Shown here in pieces: positions 1-5,418 of a stretch of 5,418 bases of DNA. The notes beneath the pieces were generated by a model. That model was not told the origin of the DNA. It ran no database searches and saw only the letters and a list, made by a program, of their open reading frames with translations. The translations under genes and the position numbers were made by a program. The stretch is from positions 1 through 5,418 of the forward strand of contig CAIVZW010000254.1 in NCBI GenBank assembly GCA_903910495.1, in the 5' to 3' direction. This stretch comes from an uncultured beta proteobacterium (lineage in GTDB: Bacteria > Pseudomonadota > Gammaproteobacteria > Burkholderiales > Rhodocyclaceae). The stretch's first letter is position 1. Every line of letters starts with the position of its first letter.

Positions 1-1
1 C

Positions 2-811
2 GGACTGACGGATCTCGAGGCCGGCAGCGCCATGCTCGACCGCGACGGAACCCGTCTTTCCGGCAGACGGCCCGACACGGCGGTGCTGGAGGCCAGGGCA
101 GCGCTTGATCTGCCGCCGCCGCTGGCTGGTCTCGGGCTGACATATTCGGCATTCAGCGCCAGGGATCGGGCGCTGAAAAGCCTCGACTATCTGCTCGTTG
201 CCTGTCTCTCGGCCCTGGCTTTACTGGCCCTGGCCGCGCTGCTCATCGCCCGCTTCTCCACCCACCTGCTTTTGGCGCCGACGCATAAACTGATCGCCGC
301 GGCCGAGTCGATGACCGCTACCGGCCACCCGGCCGCGGCCATCCCCTTGCGTGGCGACAGCGAGTTTGATCGACTTGCCGGTGCCTTCAATAGCAGAGTT
401 GAGCGCTTCGCCGAGTCTTACGAGGGCCTTGAACCCCGGGTTGATACGATGCTTCAGGCGCTTGATGACGCCGGCCGTCAGGAGTTCCTGTCGCTCATTT
501 TCAAGCAATCCGAACTGATGGCCTCATCGCTCAACGAACTGCTCAAGCTCCCCCGCTCCGAAGCCCCTGTGCTCAATGATTGCGCAGGCGACGCGACGCC
601 GGTGCCCGTCCTGCCTGAGCCGCTGGTCATGGTCAGTGCCGGCGCCCCGTTTTCTGGCGTGCATCACCCCTTGGCTGATCACGAGAAGGCACAAGCGGAG
701 AGCCTCAATGAGAGTTCTCCGCCCCGTACAAGTATTAAGCCGCGGCTGGCGCGCTCCAGGATTGCGCCGGACCCGGTGGTGCCAATTTTCACGCTACCGG
801 ACCCGGTATGA
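2..811 (+). CDS. HAMP-domain membrane sensor protein with degenerate histidine kinase core (5' partial)
   Basis: The frame is open from base 2, so the start lies upstream; the ATG at 32 is internal. The first part looks like the end of an extracytoplasmic sensor domain (about 2-180). A strongly hydrophobic Leu/Ala-rich membrane segment follows at about 188-253, then a HAMP linker at about 254-406 with the usual Pro near its start, an acidic Glu-Phe near 362-367 and an Ala-Phe-Asn near its end. Next should come HisKA. Its second helix is clear at 476-565, but the H-box is not: around 410-450 the reading has Gly-Leu-Glu-Pro where His-Glu-Leu-Arg-Thr-Pro is expected. From about 566 the text is Pro-rich and matches kinase order only in patches. 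Family knowledge: TM-HAMP-HisKA proteins relay external signals by autophosphorylation. Inference: this product cannot autophosphorylate in the normal way. It could be a dead gene or, less likely, a kinase-less membrane partner. Confidence 0.6.
   Translation, partial: GLTDLEAGSAMLDRDGTRLSGRRPDTAVLEARAALDLPPPLAGLGLTYSAFSARDRALKSLDYLLVACLSALALLALAALLIARFSTHLLLAPTHKLIAAAESMTATGHPAAAIPLRGDSEFDRLAGAFNSRVERFAESYEGLEPRVDTMLQALDDAGRQEFLSLIFKQSELMASSLNELLKLPRSEAPVLNDCAGDATPVPVLPEPLVMVSAGAPFSGVHHPLADHEKAQAESLNESSPPRTSIKPRLARSRIAPDPVVPIFTLPDPV
767..807 (+). repeat. 11-bp direct repeat, 30-bp period, beside the eroded G2 box
   Basis: CCGGACCCGGT occurs at 767-777 and again at 797-807. In frame 2 the two copies give two Pro-Asp-Pro-Val endings; in frame 1 each gives Gly-Pro-Gly. 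The second copy lies on the altered ATP-lid motif. It may record a short slippage duplication during decay of the kinase, or be chance in GC-rich sequence. Confidence 0.4.
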
Positions 812-999
812 GCCTGGTGCGCGGAACCGTCGGTCTTCATCTCAGGGCGGTGCTCGTCAATCGCCCCGCCGTCCCCGATACCCCGCTCCAGGCGTACTTT
901 TACGCCCTCATCCGTGACCGGTCAGGCAAGGATGTCGTGCGCCAGTATGGCCTCGGTAAGGAGAGTTACTTTCCCGCGATTTTCGCCCGGACGCAATAA
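808..999 (+). CDS. 63-codon open frame, probably the tail of the kinase remnant and not a gene
   Basis: This frame opens with an ATG that overlaps the TGA of the preceding frame (ATGA at 808-811), which looks like translational coupling. The same ATG is, however, the Met expected at the end of the G2 motif of a kinase ATPase domain, and the next residues (Ser-Leu-Val-Arg-Gly-Thr-Val-Gly-Leu-His) continue that motif. The final residues, about 913-996, match nothing I recognise. The stop TAA at 997-999 directly abuts the start codon of the downstream kinase in the same frame. I saw no ribosome binding site of good quality before 808. I include it so the open frame is recorded. A functional small protein is possible but unlikely. 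Confidence 0.2.
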   Translation: MSLVRGTVGLHLRAVLVNRPAVPDTPLQAYFYALIRDRSGKDVVRQYGLGKESYFPAIFARTQ

Positions 1000-3537
1000 A
1001 TGCGCCTCGCCCTGTCGTCGTTTGGCGGTCGAATCCTCAGCCGGTGGCCGCTGTTCATGGCGTTCGCCTTCTGCCTCTTTTCGCTGCTGTTGTTCGGCTA
1101 TACGATCAGCATCGAGCGGCAGAAAGGAGAGCAGCACAAAGACTTCCTGACCCTGGACGCCAAGCGCCGGGCGATGGCGCTCGCTGACTCGGTACAGGGG
1201 CTGAACGAAAGCGCCCATGATTATGCGAATTTTGACGAAATCCGTAACTACCTGACCAATCGCGATCTGGGCATGTCGCCGCGTTATGGCCTGAATTACG
1301 CACTGGAGACCATCAGACTGCGATTTTCGGAGCGGGCCGTGCAGGATGCTAAGCACTGGGGCACCGCCCCCCCCCGGATCGCCTACTTCGCACAGGATGG
1401 CGAACTTCTCGCCGACACCGATGCGCAGGCCGCCCCGTTGACTTTGCCTGACGGCGTGGGTGAGGCCGACGTCCTGTCCTTTGATCCGGGCCACAATCTC
1501 GTGCATATCGTGATCGCGGTGCGTTTCAAAAACCGTATGGAAGGCTGGGTGATGCTGGCCGTACCGCTCCAGGCCATGCATCGCCACCTGATGGCGCAGC
1601 AGATTGCGGGCGGCTACAACGAGTTATTGCTGTCGGCCGCAGGTGAGTGGCTGTACGTCAGCGGCTCGCTCAGCGCACAAAGCGCCACAGTGATCGCCGC
1701 TCTTCCGGAAAATTCCTTGCAAGCGTTGGCCGAGATCGCCGGCTTGGACGCGGCGGAGTTGTTGTTTCCCGATAATCTGGTGCTCAGGACCAGCGTGCCG
1801 GGATTTCCGCTCAGCATCGTGACGCTCATTCCCGGTCAACTGGCGCTGAGCCACATTCCCTTCGTCGTTATTCTGTTAATCGCCGGCTTCCCCCTGCTCC
1901 TCCTGCTCTTCTCTTTCAGGTTCGACCAACAGCGCCGGAACGCGGAACGCCTGCAGGAAACGCTGCATGTAACTGAACAGGAACGCCTGCGGGTGGAAAT
2001 CCGCAACCACGAACTGGCAAAGGAAATTGAGCAGCGCAAGGTGCTGGAGCAGGCGCTGCATCTTAGCGAGGAGCGCTGGCAACTGGCGGTGAGCGGGGCC
2101 AATGACGGCATCTGGGACTGGATCCCGCAGACGGACGCGATGTTCTTGTCCGCACGCTGGAAGTCGATACTTGGCTATGCTGACGCCGAGTTGGCCAGCC
2201 ACGCGCATGAGTGGCGCTCACGGATTCATCCGGATGACCTTGAGCAGGCCATGGGCGAATTACAACGGCACCTGCGCGGGGAATCCGGATTCTACATGAA
2301 CGAGCATCGCCTGCGCTGCAAGGATGGACGCTACAAATGGGTTCTCGCCCGCGGCCGGGCCCAGTTCGATGCAGCAGGCGTCGCAACGCGTGTCACCGGA
2401 TCGCTTGCCAGCACGAATCAGCGCAAGATGATGGAAGAAAAGTTGCAGGATCAGAATGAACTGCTCAACGCCATTTCTGACTTGAGCCCGGACGGCGTTG
2501 TCTCATTCGACAAGCGGCGACGGGTGAAATACGCCAACCCGGCGTTCGCCAGACTGACCGGGCTTGCTCTGGCTCAGATCGAGGGTCTGGACGAACAGGA
2601 CTTTGCGGATTTGCTGGGCCAGCTTTGCTCCATCCCCGCGGGCTGCCCAAGGGTGCCGGCCTTGCGCGCACTAGCTGAGATTGCCCCGTCCGCAAAACGG
2701 GTGCGCATCGAACTGTCCTCAAAACGTATTCTCGAAATCGCTCTGAGCGAAGGTGAAGGCGAGGTCATTTCACAGATCCTTTATTTCCGCGAGGCGACCT
2801 TCGAAAGCGCAGTGGAGCGGATGAAGAGCGAGTTTCTATCCACGGCGGCACACGAACTGCGTACCCCGATGACCAGCATCTATGGCTTCACCGAAATGTT
2901 GCTTACCCGGGATTTGGCTAAGGACCAGCGTCAGGAGATTCTGAGCATCATTCTGCGGCAGTCCGAACTGATTGTCTCCATCCTCAACGATCTGCTTGAC
3001 CTCTCCCGCATCGAGGCGGGTCTGACCAAGGATTTCGTGTTCAAGCCAGCGCATGTGCAAGCGCTGATCGGTCGCGTGCTGAGCGGATTCAAGTTGCCTG
3101 CGCGGCGTGCGTCGCCGGTGCTGGAGATGCCGGATACGCCGGTGTTCATCATGGCCGACGAGCAAAAAGTAGAGCAGGCGCTGCTCAATGTGCTCTCCAA
3201 CGCCTACAAATATTCACCGGAAGAGGGGCAGGTCAGCGTCCGTCTCGAAAGTCCTGTTGCTGACGCTGCCGGCGATGCCCGGCGCGGAGACTCGCCCCTC
3301 ATGGCCACCATCCACATTCTCGACCAGGGGATTGGCATGACTGCGCAGCAACTTGAATGCATTTATCAGCGCTTCTATCGTGCCGACAGCTCAGGGAGTA
3401 TCCCGGGAACAGGGCTGGGAATGTGTATTACCAAGGAAATCGTCGAACGGCATCATGGCGGCATCACGATAGAGAGTCAGATGGGGCAGGGGACTTCCGT
3501 CGCCTTGCGCTTCCCGCTAGCAACTGCAGACTCTTGA
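1000..3537 (+). CDS. Membrane-bound hybrid-sensor-type histidine kinase (CHASE4-like, PAS, PAS, HisKA, HATPase_c), no receiver domain
   Basis: A predicted inner-membrane sensor kinase of 845 residues. TM1 is at 17-37 and TM2 at 286-306. The periplasmic region between them has a CHASE4-like beginning: a helix, then DYANFDEIRNYLTN, then a conserved Tyr-x-x-Asn. A charged coiled coil follows at about 309-353 in place of HAMP. PAS 1 (about 355-472) has Asp-Gly-Ile-Trp-Asp-Trp and an Ile-His-Pro-Asp-Asp of the PAS_3 type; PAS 2 spans about 486-595. HisKA has HELRTP with phospho-acceptor His618. HATPase_c has N-box Asn730 and Asn734, G1 Asp775-x-Gly777-x-Gly779, F-box Phe792 and G2 Gly-Thr-Gly-Leu-Gly at 803-807, so the protein should be active. 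The start is the first codon after an in-frame TAA; the next Met (residue 20) would cut TM1. The ribosome binding site is weak (GGA at 989-991). No response regulator is nearby, so the partner and signal are unknown. The name is by domain only. Confidence 0.93.
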   Translation: MRLALSSFGGRILSRWPLFMAFAFCLFSLLLFGYTISIERQKGEQHKDFLTLDAKRRAMALADSVQGLNESAHDYANFDEIRNYLTNRDLGMSPRYGLNYALETIRLRFSERAVQDAKHWGTAPPRIAYFAQDGELLADTDAQAAPLTLPDGVGEADVLSFDPGHNLVHIVIAVRFKNRMEGWVMLAVPLQAMHRHLMAQQIAGGYNELLLSAAGEWLYVSGSLSAQSATVIAALPENSLQALAEIAGLDAAELLFPDNLVLRTSVPGFPLSIVTLIPGQLALSHIPFVVILLIAGFPLLLLLFSFRFDQQRRNAERLQETLHVTEQERLRVEIRNHELAKEIEQRKVLEQALHLSEERWQLAVSGANDGIWDWIPQTDAMFLSARWKSILGYADAELASHAHEWRSRIHPDDLEQAMGELQRHLRGESGFYMNEHRLRCKDGRYKWVLARGRAQFDAAGVATRVTGSLASTNQRKMMEEKLQDQNELLNAISDLSPDGVVSFDKRRRVKYANPAFARLTGLALAQIEGLDEQDFADLLGQLCSIPAGCPRVPALRALAEIAPSAKRVRIELSSKRILEIALSEGEGEVISQILYFREATFESAVERMKSEFLSTAAHELRTPMTSIYGFTEMLLTRDLAKDQRQEILSIILRQSELIVSILNDLLDLSRIEAGLTKDFVFKPAHVQALIGRVLSGFKLPARRASPVLEMPDTPVFIMADEQKVEQALLNVLSNAYKYSPEEGQVSVRLESPVADAAGDARRGDSPLMATIHILDQGIGMTAQQLECIYQRFYRADSSGSIPGTGLGMCITKEIVERHHGGITIESQMGQGTSVALRFPLATADS
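1367..1375 (+). repeat. Run of nine C inside the kinase sensor domain
   Basis: Nine consecutive C bases encode the end of Gly-Thr-Ala-Pro-Pro-Arg in the periplasmic domain (residues about 121-126). Loss or gain of one C would shift the frame and remove TM2 and the whole kinase core. Runs of this length are known slippage sites in phase-variable genes of other bacteria. Whether this one varies cannot be told from one sequence, and it is also a place where an assembly error could hide. Confidence 0.95.
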
Positions 3538-3540
3538 CAC

Positions 3541-3548
3541 TAACGTTA
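3541..3548 (+). promoter_or_regulatory. 8-bp perfect palindrome TAACGTTA between kinase and lipoprotein genes
   Basis: The 25-base gap after the kinase stop contains this self-complementary 8-mer. It is AT-rich against a GC-rich background and lies 14 bases before the lipoprotein start. It could be an operator half or part of a short stem, but the symmetry does not extend outward. No function can be assigned. Confidence 0.2.
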
Positions 3549-3554
3549 CTCTGT

Positions 3555-3559
3555 GAGGA
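3555..3559 (+). promoter_or_regulatory. Candidate ribosome binding site GAGGA for the lipoprotein gene
   Basis: GAGGA is the only Shine-Dalgarno-like match here. It leaves 3 bases to the ATG at 3563, which is short, and 12 to the in-frame ATG at 3572, which is long. It therefore does not settle the start; either gives the same mature lipoprotein. Confidence 0.45.
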
Positions 3560-3562
3560 TGG

Positions 3563-4054
3563 ATGACCTTTATGTGTATTCAACGCTGGCTCTTCAGTAA
3601 GCTCGGGCTCATTGGCGCAGGAACGGGAGCCCTTTTCGCCGCCGTTCTGCTCACCGCCTGCTCGACGCTGCCCAATCCCGCAGCCGAGGATTTAAAAGAG
3701 ATTGAGAAGGGACAGGTCAAGCTGCTCGGCGATATGCCCTTGCCGCGCGGGGCCAGGATTGACAGCGATAATTCGCTGATTCTGGGCAGCGGAGAGGGCT
3801 GGGCCGGGCGGGTTGCCCTGGTTGCCGCCCAGGGCCCGACAGAGACCTTCGCTTTCTTTCGCGATCAATACCCTCCGGCCGGCTGGACAATGGTCTCCTC
3901 GACTCAGTCGAAAAACAGCATCCTGGTGTTCGTAAAAAATGACCGCACCGCAACCATTGAAATTTCGGCAGGATCCCTGCTCGGCGCCAAAGCGAGCGTG
4001 TTGATGACCGTTTCACCGCGGAGCACGGTAATCCCGGCGCAAAAAGTAAAATGA
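3563..4054 (+). CDS. Putative outer-membrane lipoprotein of unknown function
   Basis: A 163-residue protein with a type II signal peptide: basic residues at Arg8 and Lys13, a hydrophobic stretch at about 14-32, and lipobox Leu-Thr-Ala-Cys with Cys33 as the lipidated residue. Ser at position +2 favours outer-membrane sorting by the Lol pathway. The mature part (about 131 residues) has a compact, alternating hydrophobic pattern: an acidic helix at about 41-50, Pro-Leu-Pro-Arg-Gly at 59-63, Leu-Gly-Ser-Gly at 74-77, Gly-Trp at 79-80, a Phe-rich helix at 95-103, then Ala-Gly-Trp at 106-108 and a set of likely beta strands to the end. I recognise the general look of a small conserved lipoprotein but cannot name a family. 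It begins 25 bases after the kinase gene with no clear promoter, so co-transcription is likely. A role in reporting envelope state to the kinase would be speculation. The start could be Met4 (3572). Confidence 0.85.
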   Translation: MTFMCIQRWLFSKLGLIGAGTGALFAAVLLTACSTLPNPAAEDLKEIEKGQVKLLGDMPLPRGARIDSDNSLILGSGEGWAGRVALVAAQGPTETFAFFRDQYPPAGWTMVSSTQSKNSILVFVKNDRTATIEISAGSLLGAKASVLMTVSPRSTVIPAQKVK

Positions 4055-4068
4055 CCGCGCCGTCGTGC
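4023..4068 (+). terminator. Nested inverted repeat over the lipoprotein stop codon; weak terminator candidate
   Basis: GCACG (4023-4027) pairs with CGTGC (4064-4068), and inside it GGCGC (4036-4040) pairs with GCGCC (4057-4061). The inner loop is 16 bases and A-rich; the two stems are separated by uneven bulges (8 and 2 bases). No T-run follows, so it is not a standard intrinsic terminator. The TGA stop at 4052-4054 lies in the loop. Confidence 0.25.
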
Positions 4069-4075
4069 TAACAGC

Positions 4076-4109
4076 AGGGCGGAAACATTGCCTCATCGCC
4101 CTCCGGGCG
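4076..4109 (+). repeat. Alternative hairpins in the gap before the CheB/CheR gene
   Basis: CGCCC (4097-4101) and GGGCG (4105-4109) form a 5-bp stem with a 3-base loop. The same left arm could instead pair upstream: AGGGCG (4076-4081) with CGCCCT (4097-4102), loop 15 bases. The two structures exclude each other. There is no T-run and no downstream start site close enough to make a clear attenuator. The remaining gap (4055-4153) shows no convincing promoter or other feature. Confidence 0.3.
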
Positions 4110-4141
4110 GGGTGTAGGATGTCAGGGATGCAAGCATCGAC

Positions 4142-4147
4142 AAAGGA
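4142..4147 (+). promoter_or_regulatory. Ribosome binding site AAAGGA for the CheB/CheR gene
   Basis: AAAGGA ends 6 bases before the ATG at 4154, a good Shine-Dalgarno position, and it fixes that ATG as the start of the gene. Confidence 0.75.
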
Positions 4148-4153
4148 CTGTTC

Positions 4154-5418
4154 ATGGCCAGCAAAAAACCCGCAATAAAAGCCGAGCCTGAAGCGGTGGC
4201 AGCCCCTCCCCCCGACACGCACTTCCCGATCATCGGCATAGGCGCCTCTGCCGGTGGACTGGAAGCTTACGAAGTATTTTTCCGTACCTGTCCGGTCGAT
4301 ACCGGCATGGCCTTTGTTCTGGTACCGCACCTTGACCCCGGTCACGAAAGCCTGCTCTGCGAGATCCTGCAGCGCACCACCGCCATGCCGGTGGTGCAGG
4401 CGCAGGACCAGGACGTCGTGGTTCCTGATCACGTCTACGTCATCCCGCCCAACCGCGAGATGCTCCTGCTCCACGGCGCGCTGCACCTGTCCATGCCCGA
4501 ACTGGCACGCGGGCAACGCATGCCGATTGACGCCTTCCTGCGTTCTCTGGCCGAAGACCAGGGCGAACGGGCGATCGGCATCATCCTCTCCGGCACCGCC
4601 ACCGACGGCACGCTCGGCCTGCGCGCCGTACATGGGGCCGGCGGCGTATGCATGGTCCAGGAACCGGCCACCGCCAAATATGACGGGATGCCGCAAAGCG
4701 CGATCAATGCCGGTTACGCCACCCACATCCTGCCCGTAGAAGAAATGCCGGCCATGCTGCTCGAAGTCACCCGGCCGAGCGCCTTCCGCCAGATCGTCCC
4801 GACGCTGCGCCCGGAAAAGGCCATCAACGGCATCAACCAGATCCTGCTGCAACTGCGCAGCAGCACCGGACACGACTTCTCCCTGTACAAGAAGAGCACC
4901 ATTGGCCGGCGCATCGAGCGGCGCATGGCGCAACACAACATCGAAGATCCGGCGGTCTATGCACGCTTTCTCAAGCAGAACCCCGGCGAAACGCAAAAGC
5001 TGTTCAAAGAACTGCTGATCAACGTCACCAGTTTCTTCCGTGATCCCGAGTCCTTCATTGCGCTCAAGGACAGCATCCTGCCGCCGCTGCTGGCCGGCAA
5101 GCCGGCCGGCTACGTCTTTCGTGTCTGGGTAGCCGGCTGCGCCAGTGGCGAAGAAGCCTACTCGATCGCCATCATCCTGCAGGAACTGCAAGACGAGCTT
5201 GACGCCCGGAACGAACCGGAGCTGAGTATCCAGATCTACGCCACCGACCTTGACGACGACGCCATCGCCACGGCGCGCGCCGGCCGCTACCCGCCCAACA
5301 TTGCCCAGGACATCTCGCCGGAGCGCCTGCACCGCTTCTTCACCAAGGACGAAGCCGGCTACAAAGTCAAGAAAGACATCCGCGACAAAGTCATCTTCGC
5401 CGTACAGAGCGTGATCAA
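4154..5418 (+). CDS. CheB-CheR fusion protein: protein-glutamate methylesterase and glutamate O-methyltransferase (3' partial)
   Basis: The window holds 421 residues and the gene runs off the end. After a 23-residue Ala/Pro/Lys-rich leader comes a CheB methylesterase domain (about 24-205) with the catalytic triad visible: Ser32 in GIGASAGG, His59 in VPHLDPGH and Asp151 in SGTATDGT. No receiver domain precedes it, unlike classical CheB, and this is usual in the fusion family. A CheR N-terminal helical domain follows (about 216-275, basic Arg-Arg-x-Glu-Arg-Arg at 252-257), then the methyltransferase: NVTSFFRD at 290-297, the SAM-binding GCASGEEAYS at 328-337 and an acidic Ala-Thr-Asp-Leu-Asp at 363-367. 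Family knowledge: CheR methylates and CheB demethylates receptor glutamates using SAM and water; fused forms usually carry PAS and often kinase domains further on. Those parts, if present, lie outside. No receptor or other che gene is in view, so the target is unknown. Confidence 0.95.
   Translation, partial: MASKKPAIKAEPEAVAAPPPDTHFPIIGIGASAGGLEAYEVFFRTCPVDTGMAFVLVPHLDPGHESLLCEILQRTTAMPVVQAQDQDVVVPDHVYVIPPNREMLLLHGALHLSMPELARGQRMPIDAFLRSLAEDQGERAIGIILSGTATDGTLGLRAVHGAGGVCMVQEPATAKYDGMPQSAINAGYATHILPVEEMPAMLLEVTRPSAFRQIVPTLRPEKAINGINQILLQLRSSTGHDFSLYKKSTIGRRIERRMAQHNIEDPAVYARFLKQNPGETQKLFKELLINVTSFFRDPESFIALKDSILPPLLAGKPAGYVFRVWVAGCASGEEAYSIAIILQELQDELDARNEPELSIQIYATDLDDDAIATARAGRYPPNIAQDISPERLHRFFTKDEAGYKVKKDIRDKVIFAVQSVI

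Larger units (their letters stand above)
408..999 (+). pseudogene. Eroded HisKA/HATPase_c core of a sensor histidine kinase
   Basis: Kinase motifs appear in the right order but in two frames. Frame 2 carries HisKA helix 2 (476-565, 19 of 30 residues identical to residues 644-673 of the next gene) and the approach to the N-box (674-718, ADHEKAQAESLNESS against ADEQKVEQALLNVLS). The Tyr-Lys-Tyr that follows an N-box then appears at 727-735 in frame 1, which implies a net frameshift, and it is followed at once by a TAA at 736-738. Frame 1 continues with ATGPGMSLVRGTVGLH (793-840), an altered G2 box of the form G-T-G-L-G-M, then Ala-Val-Leu-Val and a Gln-Ala-Tyr-Phe near 889-900, as expected for the last strands of HATPase_c. 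I saw no clear G1 motif (Asp-x-Gly-x-Gly); the stretch between the stop and the G2 box is too short to hold it. The motif losses are too many for one sequencing error. The match to the family is by eye only. Confidence 0.65.

Noticed and set aside
928..966. Match of 928-966 to the kinase segment after its G2 box (Lys-Glu-Ile-Val region, 3433-3477)
   Set aside because: A few stretches of bases agree, but the G2-like motif of the remnant is already at 793-810, so this second alignment would be out of order.
808..999. 63-codon frame read as the C-terminus of a molybdate-type substrate-binding protein (Tyr-Gly-Leu near the end)
   Set aside because: The resemblance is only to a loose pattern. The kinase G2 reading explains the start of the frame better and fits the upstream context.
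922..1587. Open frame of 221 codons on the - strand over the kinase start
   Set aside because: Antisense to the TM1 and sensor region of a convincing gene, no recognisable domain and no ribosome binding site noted.
3534..3539. TTGACA, a perfect sigma-70 -35 match at the kinase stop
   Set aside because: No -10-like hexamer lies 16-18 bases downstream; that region is GGATGG and would place transcription inside the lipoprotein start.
3357..3566. 69-codon + strand frame across the kinase end
   Set aside because: It lies out of frame within the ATP-binding domain of the kinase and overlaps the lipoprotein start; no motif or ribosome binding site supports it.
4088..4120. TTGCCT (4088-4093) with TAGGAT (4115-4120) as a promoter for the CheB/CheR gene
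   Set aside because: The spacer is 21 bases, too long, and the -10 match is poor.
4013..5332. Open frame of 439 codons on the - strand over the CheB/CheR gene
   Set aside because: It is antisense to a gene with clear catalytic motifs. Its product is rich in Gly, Arg, Asp and Val with no recognisable domain, as expected from the reverse reading of GC-rich codons.

Overview
The window is high-GC bacterial DNA with every supported gene on the + strand. The gene types (transmembrane sensor histidine kinases, a small lipoprotein, a CheB/CheR fusion) and the codon style suggest a free-living Gram-negative proteobacterium rich in two-component signalling. A betaproteobacterium of the Rhodocyclales type is my best guess, but that is an impression and not a measurement. 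There are no tRNA or rRNA genes, CRISPR arrays or insertion-sequence genes.

Layout. Positions 1-999 hold the 3' part of a sensor histidine kinase gene that starts outside the window. Its membrane segment and HAMP domain still read well. The kinase core behind them is badly eroded: the phospho-accepting His is not where it should be, the frame shifts near 710-727, a stop follows at 736-738, and the last ATP-binding motif survives in altered form in a second frame up to 999. Positions 1000-3537 hold a complete kinase of 845 residues: TM1, a CHASE4-like periplasmic domain, TM2, coiled coil, PAS, PAS, HisKA, HATPase_c, with all catalytic motifs present. After 25 bases comes a 163-residue lipoprotein of unknown function (3563-4054). 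A 99-base gap with two inverted repeats and no convincing promoter follows. The window ends inside a CheB-CheR fusion gene (4154 to beyond 5418) whose methylesterase triad and SAM-binding motif are intact.

How the parts may fit. The broken and intact kinases share 19 of 30 residues across the second HisKA helix, so they may be tandem relatives of which one has decayed. No response regulator is present, so the partner of the intact kinase is unknown. The lipoprotein gene is close enough to be co-transcribed with the kinase. The CheB/CheR protein belongs to a group that normally continues into PAS and often kinase domains, and it may be a separate signalling unit.

I did not find a clearly new biological system. 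The points most worth a second look are the kinase remnant, a run of nine C in the sensor domain of the intact kinase, and the unassigned lipoprotein.
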